From an uncultured Chlorobiota bacterium (GTDB taxonomy: Bacteria > Bacteroidota > Ignavibacteria > UBA10030 > UBA6906), in the NCBI GenBank assembly GCA_900696645.1, contig CAADGV010000012.1, positions 96,181 through 160,180 on the forward strand: a stretch of DNA of 64,000 nucleotides. The letters are read 5' to 3'. Below, piece by piece: positions 43,017 to 52,175 of the stretch. The first letter of the stretch is position 1, and each line of letters begins with the position of its first letter. Below the pieces are notes generated by a model, which saw nothing but the letters and a program-made list of their open reading frames with translations, searched no databases and was not told the DNA's origin. The position numbers were made by a program, and so were the translations under genes.

Positions 43017-44105
43017 TTAAGCGGCTTCCAAAATACTGTACAACTCCACTTCCTCTTCCTTTCCCTTCAGCTTGATTTTGCCTATGCTTTGCGGACTCAG
43101 GTACTCGGTTCGGGGAAGCCGTTTCCACAAATCTGCCGAAAGCAACAAGTCCTTTCGAAGTGTTGTACACTCTGTCCGGATGCGTGCGGCAGTATTCACG
43201 GTATCCCCGTGATAAACGATCTCCCGCTTCACATCGCCGATTTCTCCCGAAATCACGGGTCCATAGTGGTAGCCTGCCTTGAATTCCGGAACAAACCCGT
43301 ATATCTTCTCATATTTTTCCGTATTCATGAAAATTGCGGCCGCAACTCTGAAGTAACAGGCAATGCAATTCGCATCTTTCAAACCCTTCTCCGCAGTCCA
43401 CGTTACAACCGCTTCATCACCGACATATTGATAGATCGTCCCTTTGCTTTCCACGATGGCGGGGGAAATATCGTGAAAGAAATCGTTGAGAAGTTTATGG
43501 TACCGGATATTGCCGAGTCTCTCCGCAATTGCCGTCGATGACTTGAGGTCAAGAAACATGAAGATCCGTTCCTCCTCAATCGGCTGGTGGTACTTCCCGG
43601 TGACATACATCAGCAATGCGTTGTGGCCGAGAAGCCGGTTGACCTGCCTGACGAAATTGATGAGGAAACTGGCGACAAGGGCATATACGATAACGCGAAC
43701 GAATTCCCCCTCCCACAAAAATATCTGGAACTTCGGGGAGTAAAATGCAGCCGAAAGAGAGACGTCATGCATCCAGGAGGAATGTACGAGAATAACATAA
43801 AAGACCGTACCAACAATCAGCACAACGTAGAACAGCGTGCGCAACGTGATGATAACACTGAACGACAACTGCTGGCGATACCGCGAGAAGAGGAACACGT
43901 CGGCGACGGATGTGCCGAAGCCGAGAATACATCCGATGACTACACCGTTGAGCAGTGTGTGCACGTGAAACTCGACAAACACGAGAACATACGCCATGCC
44001 TACGACGGTCATAGCGAGGGTTGCGTTGACGATTGACCGGATTTGCTGTTCGCGCTGTGAGGTCAAGCGGAAAGGTGATGACGGGTTCGTCAGCGATCTA
44101 TCCAT
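43017..44105 (-). CDS. Membrane-bound class III adenylate/guanylate cyclase
   Basis: A 362-residue protein: four to five membrane helices in the first ~175 residues, then a class III cyclase domain. The two metal aspartates are in FLDLKSST and YVGDEAV, and the transition-state Asn/Arg pair is in HGDTVNTAARIR. At the usual base-selecting lysine the sequence reads YQYVGDE, with Gln instead of Lys, as in a bacterial subgroup with the DLKSST motif; the aspartate before TVN favours adenine. cAMP is thus the likelier product but not certain. It overlaps the LOG gene by 16 bp, indicating cotranscription. Confidence 0.85.
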   Translation of the reverse strand: MDRSLTNPSSPFRLTSQREQQIRSIVNATLAMTVVGMAYVLVFVEFHVHTLLNGVVIGCILGFGTSVADVFLFSRYRQQLSFSVIITLRTLFYVVLIVGTVFYVILVHSSWMHDVSLSAAFYSPKFQIFLWEGEFVRVIVYALVASFLINFVRQVNRLLGHNALLMYVTGKYHQPIEEERIFMFLDLKSSTAIAERLGNIRYHKLLNDFFHDISPAIVESKGTIYQYVGDEAVVTWTAEKGLKDANCIACYFRVAAAIFMNTEKYEKIYGFVPEFKAGYHYGPVISGEIGDVKREIVYHGDTVNTAARIRTECTTLRKDLLLSADLWKRLPRTEYLSPQSIGKIKLKGKEEEVELYSILEAA

Positions 44106-44662
44106 TTGTCAGGGAGAGAAACCTGCGGAGCCCTTAATCGGCTGAGAAGCATTTCGGCATTCTCCTCAACGTGCAGGAGATTCAAATGTTCAGCCTTGAC
44201 GAAACGTTCGGCAACCGTATGCCTCAAGAAGTTGGTTAAAGCGTTGAAGTACCCGCCGACATTTAACAATCCCACCGGTTTAGTCAGATAGCCAAGCTGG
44301 TTCCATGTTATTACTTCAAACAACTCATCGAGTGTTCCTGTACCGCCCGGCATTGCCACAAACGCATCCGCCAGCTCGTACATTGTTGCCTTTCTGATGT
44401 GCATGTCTTTCACAACGTGCAGTTCGGTAAGTGCATCGTGAGCAACCTCTTTGCGCATCAGTGCTTCAGGAATCACGCCGACTGCGTTGCCGCCGTTTGA
44501 GAGTACGGCATTGGCAAGATGTCCCATAAGGCCGACCTTCCCGCCGCCGAAAATCAACGTAATGCGCCGTTGAGCAAGAAGGGTTCCGAATGCCTGTGCG
44601 GCATGAGCATACGCGCCATTGGCTCCGGGACTCGAACCGCAGAAAACACAAATGGAATTCAT
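44090..44662 (-). CDS. LOG family protein (putative nucleoside-5'-monophosphate phosphoribohydrolase)
   Basis: A 190-residue Rossmann-like protein of the TIGR00730/LOG family: ICVFCGSSPG at the start, FGGGKVGLMG in the phosphate loop and the signature MPGGTGTLDELFE in the middle. LOG enzymes release free base from cytokinin or purine nucleoside monophosphates. It is the upstream gene of a pair with the class III cyclase, so both may act on adenine nucleotides, but a functional link is only suggestive. Confidence 0.9.
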   Translation of the reverse strand: MNSICVFCGSSPGANGAYAHAAQAFGTLLAQRRITLIFGGGKVGLMGHLANAVLSNGGNAVGVIPEALMRKEVAHDALTELHVVKDMHIRKATMYELADAFVAMPGGTGTLDELFEVITWNQLGYLTKPVGLLNVGGYFNALTNFLRHTVAERFVKAEHLNLLHVEENAEMLLSRLRAPQVSLPDKWIDR

Positions 44663-44770
44663 GTGATGATTTTTTGAGGAGTTGTTGGAGAGATGAGAAC
44701 CGGAAAGTTCTCGAGATATTCACAAGCAATATAGGCAGAGTTGAAATAGGATGGTAGTGGGAGAGGTTTC

Positions 44771-44809
44771 GTCCCGCCTGCGGGACTCCCATGCAGGGGG
44801 GAGTCCCGC
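44771..44809. repeat. GC-rich hairpin cluster downstream of a lipoprotein gene
   Basis: GTCCCGC (44771-44777), GCGGGACTCCC (44780-44790) and GGGAGTCCCGC (44799-44809) can form either of two mutually exclusive stems. The 11-bp one lies 9 bp past the minus-strand lipoprotein stop and may terminate that transcript, although no T-run follows. Confidence 0.55.
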
Positions 44810-44817
44810 GAACTTTA

Positions 44818-45318
44818 TTACTTCTCATCCGGCAGCGGTTTCAGTTCACGAGGCTCGATCCTTAAGGCTTGTTTCAAGCCTGCGTTCGGGCCGCTGATCA
44901 CGGTCATCTCCACACTCCTGATGTTATCCGGCTTTGCGAATGTAACTGTGAATGTTGCCTTATCCAACTCGCCGGTCTCAGGCTTCGTTGATCCTGCGGT
45001 ACGAATTGCCCTCGGATTATCAACGGCGACAGTCGATACGGCACGCCCCTGTTCGTCCAATGCCTTCAGCACCACATCTCCTTCAGTATGAATTGTCGGA
45101 CTCGGAACACCCATTGCCCGGAACGGCATTGCTGAGTAGCCTTCCTTCGTTGCTTCAATCCGGACGAGCAAAACAGGGACGGGCGTATGAAGGGTTCGCG
45201 TCGTCGGCATATTCTCGGGATCAGATTTGAAATCCCCCATTTCCTTCTCTTGCACGTTGTCGCGATTGCTGCACGAGAAGAGGAGGAGTGTCGTCAAAAA
45301 CAGAACTGTCGTTTTCAT
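44818..45318 (-). CDS. Putative lipoprotein
   Basis: A 166-residue protein with a lipobox ending at Cys16 (LLLFSC), so it is probably lipid-anchored. The rest is beta-rich (VLLVRIEATKEGYSAMPF, ATFTVTFAKPDNIRSVEMTV), consistent with one or two Ig-like modules; I recognise no family. ATG 45318 overlaps the M64-like protease stop (ATGA). Upstream codons in the same frame lie inside that gene and are not used. Confidence 0.65.
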   Translation of the reverse strand: MKTTVLFLTTLLLFSCSNRDNVQEKEMGDFKSDPENMPTTRTLHTPVPVLLVRIEATKEGYSAMPFRAMGVPSPTIHTEGDVVLKALDEQGRAVSTVAVDNPRAIRTAGSTKPETGELDKATFTVTFAKPDNIRSVEMTVISGPNAGLKQALRIEPRELKPLPDEK

Positions 45319-46418
45319 GGCGTCTCCAGTTGTGAATAGAACCAACTGATTCGGTTGATGCACGTCCGTTCGAAGTCGGGCATTGCTGCGTCGCCGTCGT
45401 TCAGCATGATGCATGTGAGCGAGCTGGGCTCGGGCCTCCACCAACTTCCCTCAATATTCTGGCAATCGGCGGCAGGCCAGCCGTTCGATGTATTATATGA
45501 CTCACAGTTTGATTTCGAGTTGTAATTGTTATGGTGCGGATCGCTCGACGTGTTGTGTCCACCGCCCGAATATTCATCCATCAATTTGAATGCGGCGTGG
45601 CCGCTCTCGTGTGCCGCTGTGCCGATATTTGTTGGCTCGGTACCGAAGTTGCCACCGCTGGCCCAGTCTCGCTTCACTGTCGTATGAATCACGGCAGCAT
45701 GATCGATGATGGTGGAATTCTGCACGCTCGATGGAATATCCATTGTTCTGGGGCTGGCGTCGAAATCGCTGATGAACCCGCGCTGCGGCGAGTAGTAGAA
45801 CTGCCAGTATTTCTTCCCCATCTTCACGCCATTATTGATATGATAGCCGTCGAAAATGAGTGCTTCGAGATCGGGAAGCATGTTGCGCGCTGTTGCATAG
45901 TCCGTTCTATCGGCAACGAAGCAAACGTCAATCCGTTCGGCCGGGGCTCCGTTGCCCCACAGTGGAATGGGATTGTTGCCGAACGGCCAATCGCCTGCAG
46001 CAAACGACCACTCCTCCTGCTTCGAGTTTCCCTTCTTGTCCGTCACTCTGAACAGGAACGTGAGAAACGTCGAAGCCGGAAATCCTGTGAGTGCGTGAGT
46101 TTCATTGATGCTCGTCGGGTTGGAGGGGAAATTCCACGTCTTCACGAGACCCCACGTGCCGTTGTTCCGCTTTGTTGCCGTTTGCATGCCGTTCACAACG
46201 GAGAGGGCATACTCATAGACATACAGCCTGGCCTGGCTGATGCCGTCGCCGTCGGTCGCATTGACGGTGAAGTCGACGGACTGGTTGTTTGACGGATGAA
46301 GCGGTTTGTATCGCGTCGACATCCGTGTCATCGATGCGCAGCCCGTCAAGTAGATAACGGAAGCAGCCAGTACTACTGCAAACACTCCGCGCCGCGCAAC
46401 GATCCGCATTGGATTCAT
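45315..46418 (-). CDS. M64-like metalloprotease lipoprotein
   Basis: A 367-residue lipoprotein with a lipobox at Cys27 (YLTGC). After a beta-sandwich-like N-terminal region, the catalytic part begins near RIDVCFVADRTDY; the zinc motif HESGHAAFKLMDEY (His270, Glu271, His274, DEY 281-283) matches the HExxH...L.DEY pattern of M64 IgA-protease-like peptidases. The final ~80 residues contain several cysteines and PSSLTCIMLNDGD, also M64-like. It likely cleaves proteins at the cell surface or in the periplasm. A coupled lipoprotein gene follows. Confidence 0.78.
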   Translation of the reverse strand: MNPMRIVARRGVFAVVLAASVIYLTGCASMTRMSTRYKPLHPSNNQSVDFTVNATDGDGISQARLYVYEYALSVVNGMQTATKRNNGTWGLVKTWNFPSNPTSINETHALTGFPASTFLTFLFRVTDKKGNSKQEEWSFAAGDWPFGNNPIPLWGNGAPAERIDVCFVADRTDYATARNMLPDLEALIFDGYHINNGVKMGKKYWQFYYSPQRGFISDFDASPRTMDIPSSVQNSTIIDHAAVIHTTVKRDWASGGNFGTEPTNIGTAAHESGHAAFKLMDEYSGGGHNTSSDPHHNNYNSKSNCESYNTSNGWPAADCQNIEGSWWRPEPSSLTCIMLNDGDAAMPDFERTCINRISWFYSQLETP

Positions 46419-46535
46419 AGCACACCTCGCACTTTGGTGATTGATGATCCCCCCATTACGTTTTCCGTATGCCCAGTATACTTCATTCCTGCAACTGACA
46501 CCATGCCGCAGGTACGGTATTCGTCGGAACGATGG

Positions 46536-49500
46536 CTAACCTCTCAACCAATTTGCAAGCATGTTGTATTTCTCTGTCAGCCAGCTCATTACGGGATGGC
46601 CGAACAGCGCATCGGCTCCGAGAGCAGCCAGCAGAATAAAAGCAGAAACAAGTAGTGTAACGAGAAGCCGGAGCCAGAACTTCCTCCCTTTGATGAAATC
46701 GCTGATCAGAAAGATCAGAAAATTCATTCCCAACGTAATCGCTGCAAGCGTAATACCCAATTGCTGCATCGGAGTATTCGTGAGAAGAGTCCCGGAAACA
46801 ATCAGCAACGCTTCGAACACATACAGAACCTTGAGCCAATGCCGCACGAGAAGGTTAACGAGGCTGCCCGGCACCGCAACGATAACAAGTCCCCAAAAAA
46901 CCTGACCCAGCCGGGCAATCCACGAGCCGCCCGATTTGGAGAGGTTACGTTTTTCGGATAGTTGCTCAAGCATTTTGCCGATAATGCGACTCGCACGCGA
47001 CATCGTCTTCAACGTCGCTTCCGGATTTGCGGTACGGTTAACCGAATAACTTTCCCTGAAAAACTGCAAGAGACTCTCTTCCTTCAGAAGGAGGCGGAAC
47101 AGCGCCTCAGCTTTGGAATTGACCGAGTCGCCGTATTGTTTATCAACAAGCTCACGTAGTTTCTCGACGTCGTCAATTCCTTTTGACTGAACCAATGACT
47201 CGGCAAGTACTTTGCTGAGCGTTCGGACATCCTGCGGACGCAAGTCTTCCTTGAGAATTTCCTCCTGTGCCTCTTGAATCAGCTTGTCGCGCAGTTCTTT
47301 ATGCACATCGCCGGGCAGCAATGAGCTGATGATGCGCTCCGCTCCGTCAAGTCTTCCCCACAAAATATCATTCTCACGCCAGACACGATCGAGAAACGCG
47401 CCAAAATTCCCCAACGCTGTGCCGGCAAGTTTCTTCCTGCCGTCGGGTTTTGCGCTTTCTTCTCTCTCATTGATCAAGCTTGTCGCATCTTCAGGACTTA
47501 TCCGTATCACCTCAACGACATCAAGCTCTCCCGCATCGGCACTGTACAGCACGGGAAATGTGATCATGTCATAGTCATCGTAGAATTGATAGTAGTGGAA
47601 GAGACACTCGCGGGCTCTTCGCTCGGGGGAGTTGGCAGACAAGGAAGATTTTTTGGGATTCAGTGCCTCTGAACAAATTTCGGACGCCTTCCCCGTCGCT
47701 TTGAAAATGAACGACGATAATTCCCCGGCAAGAGTCGTGAGGCCTCTTTCCAAAGACTTTTGCTGCAGAAGATGTTTCGCTTCATTCATGCGGAAATTCT
47801 CGGTCGGCTCATTGAGCAGCTTCTTAATTTGATCCGGCGTGATGCCGGTACCGACAACAAACCGGTGAAGCGGATTCTTTTCCTGACGGGCACGCAATGC
47901 ATTACGGGCACCGGTCAACACGGAGTACGCGGAAGCAAGCGACCCCCTGATGTTCAGAAGTTCCTGACGGAATGCGGTCTCGTTCAGATCCTTCAGGTCG
48001 TACTTCCTGCCGATATTATCGAGAACAGCCTCAGCATCACGACCGCCGCCGTGCAGAACGTCAAGCTTGCCTTGGACGAACGCGAGCCGCCTCAGCCTGT
48101 AGCCGAGGTCGAATTCGAGCAGGAATCTGTTTTCCGTAGCCCGTGTGTCTTTCCGTTCCTTGTAGATTGTGTAGTGCATACTTCGCCATGCGCGCACAAG
48201 GTAGCGGATTCCCAGCAGTTGGTCGGAGTCTTCATCCAGTCCCGATGCGCGGGCGATGAGTTCGGCAATCTGATCTGTTACAGAACCAACTTTAAGACGT
48301 TGATAGCCGCCGTACGCAATGCCCTTCTTCCGTATCATCTCCGCCAGATCCTGCTCGGCCCACTTCGGACCGGGAAGTGATTCGGAGCGATCTCCCTCGT
48401 TGCCGTATTTGACATCCACTTCGATGCCGGTGGTAATGCGGCTGATGCGTTCGATGAGACTGTTGCGTTGCAGAACGCGTTGCAAATCTTCACGAATTGT
48501 TTCATAGCGGGGAAGAACAAGAAGCGCGGCATTGACATTTTCCAATGCATCCGGTTTCTCGGTTGAGACCCCCGACTGCTCAGGATGCTCGGGAGCCGGT
48601 TCGATGTAAATCAGTTTTCTGTCAACCGGAAAATCGGCCTGACGCGTCATCAACGCATCAATTGCATAGCTGAAGGGCTTGTTATCAAGGTAGCCGCCGT
48701 CGCCGAACGACCGGGCACTGAACCGAATCTCGGAGGATGAACGGTAACCCTCGATGAACCGCGCCCAACGATCACTGGCAGAAGTACTGGAAGGATCATC
48801 GTTGTACGGCGGAATTCGTTTCACGATTCCGTCAATGTCGTCCAGCCGCATCGGCTCGAATGCAAACGGAAAGGACGACGTGCAGCGGGCCGCAAACGCA
48901 AGAAACGGATTAAAATCCTTCATGAAGTCGTTGCGAATCGATTCGCCGTCATCCGTCATCCGGTCAACGTAATCCGTCTGTGCTTCCGTCTGCGATGCCG
49001 TCGTGTAGTATTTGAAATGAAACACGTTCTTGTGTCTTCGCTCGTACACAACAGCATCGGCGAGCCGGAGCGGCACGGTAACGCCGCGAATATCTGTTGC
49101 AGTCACGAAGAGATCAACTTCGGTTCCGTAGGGCGATTGCGCAACGGGCGTGCTGGCACGTGACTTTTCCATATCGTCGAACGCCTTCAGCAGCTTCAGA
49201 TACATCCGGTTGCTGTTCAGAAGGGATTGGGGTTGGCGTTGGCGGGTCAGAGGCAGATTCTTCACTGACTCCTTGTCGTTCAGCAAGAGCGCGAGATCTC
49301 CTTCTTCAACCCATAACTGTTTCAGGTTGTTCATCAATTGATTGTTGGCAAGTGCCTTGGCAAGAAAGATGGCATTGATGCCGCCGGCGGATGTTCCGGA
49401 GAGAATGTCGACCACAAATCGCGTCCTGATCGGATCGTCTGGAAGCGATTCCCGGAAAATTTCCTCGTGATTGCTGATGATCTGTCCGAGCTTTCGATAG

Positions 49501-49715
49501 ACTCTTTCCGTGCCGGACAATTGATCGTTGGAGAAGAGGGGGTCATCGGGGCGTTTGTTGTCGGCGGGGGCGGTTGCGCGTACGAGATGATACAACTCCT
49601 GCGCAATACCATTGATGTAAATGGCGAGCGAAACGCCGCCATACATCACTATTGCAAAACGGACTTCCTGGGTATATGCACAACGCGGCGATGAGGACGG
49701 TGCGGGGGTGGACAT
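46536..49715 (-). CDS. Patatin-like phospholipase with DUF3376-type extension and C-terminal membrane segments
   Basis: A 1059-residue protein. The patatin core comprises the oxyanion loop MYGGVSLAIYINGIAQEL (about 25-41), the nucleophile motif GTSAGG (Ser109) and the catalytic DGG (339-341). A ~500-residue helical region follows, as in patatin-related proteins with DUF3376, and two or more membrane helices lie near residues 965-1045. Patatins hydrolyse acyl esters of phospholipids. The large extension and membrane anchor suggest a role in membrane lipid turnover, but no physiological substrate is known. GGAG lies 6 bp ahead of the ATG and a near-consensus promoter lies upstream. Confidence 0.88.
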   Translation of the reverse strand: MSTPAPSSSPRCAYTQEVRFAIVMYGGVSLAIYINGIAQELYHLVRATAPADNKRPDDPLFSNDQLSGTERVYRKLGQIISNHEEIFRESLPDDPIRTRFVVDILSGTSAGGINAIFLAKALANNQLMNNLKQLWVEEGDLALLLNDKESVKNLPLTRQRQPQSLLNSNRMYLKLLKAFDDMEKSRASTPVAQSPYGTEVDLFVTATDIRGVTVPLRLADAVVYERRHKNVFHFKYYTTASQTEAQTDYVDRMTDDGESIRNDFMKDFNPFLAFAARCTSSFPFAFEPMRLDDIDGIVKRIPPYNDDPSSTSASDRWARFIEGYRSSSEIRFSARSFGDGGYLDNKPFSYAIDALMTRQADFPVDRKLIYIEPAPEHPEQSGVSTEKPDALENVNAALLVLPRYETIREDLQRVLQRNSLIERISRITTGIEVDVKYGNEGDRSESLPGPKWAEQDLAEMIRKKGIAYGGYQRLKVGSVTDQIAELIARASGLDEDSDQLLGIRYLVRAWRSMHYTIYKERKDTRATENRFLLEFDLGYRLRRLAFVQGKLDVLHGGGRDAEAVLDNIGRKYDLKDLNETAFRQELLNIRGSLASAYSVLTGARNALRARQEKNPLHRFVVGTGITPDQIKKLLNEPTENFRMNEAKHLLQQKSLERGLTTLAGELSSFIFKATGKASEICSEALNPKKSSLSANSPERRARECLFHYYQFYDDYDMITFPVLYSADAGELDVVEVIRISPEDATSLINEREESAKPDGRKKLAGTALGNFGAFLDRVWRENDILWGRLDGAERIISSLLPGDVHKELRDKLIQEAQEEILKEDLRPQDVRTLSKVLAESLVQSKGIDDVEKLRELVDKQYGDSVNSKAEALFRLLLKEESLLQFFRESYSVNRTANPEATLKTMSRASRIIGKMLEQLSEKRNLSKSGGSWIARLGQVFWGLVIVAVPGSLVNLLVRHWLKVLYVFEALLIVSGTLLTNTPMQQLGITLAAITLGMNFLIFLISDFIKGRKFWLRLLVTLLVSAFILLAALGADALFGHPVMSWLTEKYNMLANWLRG

Positions 49716-49763
49716 GAAGTCTCCGGGGGATGTTGATAAAAGAACAGCAGTAATTCGGGAAGA

Positions 49764-49792
49764 ATCTTACTCAAACCAACATCGAATGTCAA
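49764..49792 (-). promoter_or_regulatory. Near-consensus sigma70 promoter for the patatin gene
   Basis: On the minus strand TTGACA (49792-49787), 17-bp spacer, TAAGAT (49769-49764); about 48 bp before the ATG. Confidence 0.6.
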
Positions 49793-49816
49793 GCCTTTAG
49801 CCCGGACTCACGCAAC

Positions 49817-50263
49817 CTATTGCGGGTATGACCTCACAAGTCTGTTAATCCAGCGATGAACGGCGTGAATCGATTTGACCGGCTCGGTGAACATTAAGAT
49901 GCATTGCCCGTGAATGAGATTGAGGCCGTGTTGCTTCGCAAACGCAATCGCTTTATCGGATTCCGCCCCTTGTTGCAGCCAGATGTTGGTGATGCCTTTT
50001 GTGTGAGCCCGGACAACGATTTCCGCGGCAGCTTCGGGATGAACAACAATCACGAGGGATTTGACCGATTCCGGTAATTCGTCGACACGTGCAAAACATG
50101 AAACACCTTCCACCGAAGGAAGATGCGCCGAGACCGGATAGACTGCAAAACCCTTGTTTTTCATCTCACGAAAGATGATGTTGCCGAATTTTCTGCTGTT
50201 GCGCGAAACGCCGACAACTGCAAATGCCTGAGAAGCGAAGAATTGTTCAATTGATGTTTTCAT
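49817..50263 (-). CDS. CoA-binding domain protein
   Basis: A 148-residue single-domain protein with the CoA-binding Rossmann fold found in succinyl-CoA synthetase alpha: FAVVGVSRNSRKFGNIIFREM at the start, FAVYPVSAH, and NIWLQQGAESDKAIAFAKQHGL near the end. These stand-alone YccU-like proteins have no established role. It is monocistronic, with AGGT about 8 bp upstream of the ATG. Confidence 0.88.
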   Translation of the reverse strand: MKTSIEQFFASQAFAVVGVSRNSRKFGNIIFREMKNKGFAVYPVSAHLPSVEGVSCFARVDELPESVKSLVIVVHPEAAAEIVVRAHTKGITNIWLQQGAESDKAIAFAKQHGLNLIHGQCILMFTEPVKSIHAVHRWINRLVRSYPQ

Positions 50264-50397
50264 AACGTTCTACCTGATTTGTCCGAAGATTAGAATTTCT
50301 TAACCGGATTCTCTTTTCGATTCAAAATATCTATGTTGGGATTGTCACATCTTCTAAGACCGCGTCTTCGTATGGTTTGTGTAGAAAGGGGAGTTCC

Positions 50398-51204
50398 ATG
50401 ACCAGAGTCTTGTTTTCAGTTCTTGTTGTCCTGCCATTGTTTCTGTTTTCATCATGTGTGAAAGATGATAACCCGGCCGCTCCGGATCCTGAAGAGCAGA
50501 CGGGAACACTTATCATTCGCATGACGGATAGCCCGATAGCGTTCGACTCGGTCCTTATCCGGGTTGACAGTGTTCGCATTCATGCCAGCAACTCCGATAC
50601 GCTTTCTTCAGGATGGCACACCATAAACCGGACGCGCGCTATCTACAATCTCCTTTCGCTGACGAACGGTGTAGATACCGTCATCGGCAGGGCACCGCTT
50701 CCTCCGGGAACATACTCCCAGCTTCGACTCCACATTGGCAACGGAAGCCGCGTGGTTGTTGGAGGCGTCTCTCATCCTCTCACCATTCCGAGCGGATCGC
50801 AAAGCGGTTTGAAACTCAACGTACATGCAACAATTCAACCGAATATCGCCTACACACTGCTTCTTGATTTCGATGCTGCCCGATCGATTCTCCGGACAGG
50901 CAATGGCAGCTTCAGCCTCAGGCCTGTTCTCCGCGTCGTAACGACGGCACAAACAGGCACAATCAGCGGGCATGTTGTGCCAGTATCGACGCGTCCGATT
51001 ATCACCGCCTATAACGCCACGGATACGATCTCTACAATGGCGGATGCGTCGGGGGCATACACACTGGCGTATCTCCCGCCTTCATCATACTTCGTGAGCT
51101 ATGTGTCTACGGATACGACATACCGCGATTTTACTGTAGCAGGCGTTATTGTCTGGGCCGGTGTTACCACTCCGTTGGGCACAATAACGCTGCAGCCGCG
51201 GTAG
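50398..51204 (+). CDS. DUF4382 lipoprotein with carboxypeptidase-regulatory-like domain
   Basis: A 268-residue lipoprotein; the lipobox is LFSSC near residue 18. Residues about 30-170 match DUF4382 (GTLIIRMTDSPIAFDSVLIRVD, PPGTYSQLRLHI); residues 185-268 form an Ig-like carboxypeptidase-regulatory domain (TISGHVVPVSTRP, ADASGAYTLAYLPPSSYFV). Such proteins are surface or periplasmic and of unknown function. AAAGGGGAG ends 5 bp before ATG 50398, which decides the start. Confidence 0.82.
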   Translation: MTRVLFSVLVVLPLFLFSSCVKDDNPAAPDPEEQTGTLIIRMTDSPIAFDSVLIRVDSVRIHASNSDTLSSGWHTINRTRAIYNLLSLTNGVDTVIGRAPLPPGTYSQLRLHIGNGSRVVVGGVSHPLTIPSGSQSGLKLNVHATIQPNIAYTLLLDFDAARSILRTGNGSFSLRPVLRVVTTAQTGTISGHVVPVSTRPIITAYNATDTISTMADASGAYTLAYLPPSSYFVSYVSTDTTYRDFTVAGVIVWAGVTTPLGTITLQPR

Positions 51205-51230
51205 GTATCGTCGGGAGACCCTGTCAGCCG

Positions 51231-51953
51231 TTACTCCAAAGCATGCTCCAACACTTGATACTCCGTGTGCATTTTTTCGATCGCGGATGTGATCGTTTCC
51301 TTGTCGTTTGACTCTACCGCAACCGCCAATTCATCCACCGAGGCAGAGAGAGTGGCGCGCTTCTCGACAAAAACGGGCTCGATTGCTTTTCGTCTCTCCG
51401 GCAAGGTTACGTTGTTCAACAAGCCCATTTTGTCCTTGAGAGCTAAGACGGATTTCTTGATATTCTGGAGATGATACTCCGGAAGATAGTAGTGGTACAG
51501 CGGGTAGAGAACCGTATGAAACGCATCAAGTTCCGGCAACGGCGGACGTACCACACGTACAAGCTTCTCGTACTGGGCGTGCAGGTTCTCCGCGACATCA
51601 AGCAGGTGTTTGTCGTTTTTCTCCTTCACTGCATTTTTGTACTCAGCGACAATGTTCTGCAGTTGCCCTACGCCTTTCGCCCACGCCTCCTTCTTGTCCC
51701 GCAGGATTCCCGGCAGCTCAGCGCTTGAAACAGCTTCTGTATACTTTTCAATTTCCGGGAGCAATGAGATAAGCATCGCAATATCCTTCTCCGGCCAGGC
51801 AGTATGCCAGAGTTGGAAGATAACAGTATGAAACTCCTTCAGCGCGGGAACTTCAGCTTTCAATTCGGCGCCAAGTTCGTGCGATTTCTCCTGGGCGCTG
51901 CACGAAACAATCGACAGAAAAAATAGTACGGCAATGTAATGAATCCGATTCAT
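51231..51953 (-). CDS. Putative lipoprotein with two tandem helical repeats
   Basis: A 240-residue protein with a lipobox-like signal (LSIVSC, Cys18). The rest is helical and consists of two similar ~100-residue halves: FHTVIFQLWHTAWPEKDI in the first matches FHTVLYPLYHYYLPEYHL in the second, and both end in a MHTEYQVL/LHAQYEKL-type helix. Conserved histidines and aromatics suggest a four-helix metal- or haem-binding bundle, but no ligand can be assigned. I do not recognise a named family. It is convergent with the DUF4382 gene. Confidence 0.6.
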   Translation of the reverse strand: MNRIHYIAVLFFLSIVSCSAQEKSHELGAELKAEVPALKEFHTVIFQLWHTAWPEKDIAMLISLLPEIEKYTEAVSSAELPGILRDKKEAWAKGVGQLQNIVAEYKNAVKEKNDKHLLDVAENLHAQYEKLVRVVRPPLPELDAFHTVLYPLYHYYLPEYHLQNIKKSVLALKDKMGLLNNVTLPERRKAIEPVFVEKRATLSASVDELAVAVESNDKETITSAIEKMHTEYQVLEHALE

Positions 51954-52175
51954 TGTGACCTCTATGATTTTGTTGTTGATGTAGAAAGAACAGATGGGAA
52001 GAAGAGAGTTTTTGTCAGACCTAACTTCGCTCGGAATCAGCGTGTGTCATCCAATCCTGAGATCAGGCTTCTGTGTGTTTGAAATTGCGCATTCAGCCTG
52101 ACACCGATTTCCTGCAGGCACAAGAAAGACAATCAGCGTCGGGATCATCAACCACTCTGCACGTGCCGGACGCCG

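Noticed and set aside
51954-52175. Possible small RNA or tRNA in the 222-bp spacer beside gpmA
   Set aside because: No cloverleaf, promoter or terminator could be found; only a short CCTGAGATCAGG partial palindrome.
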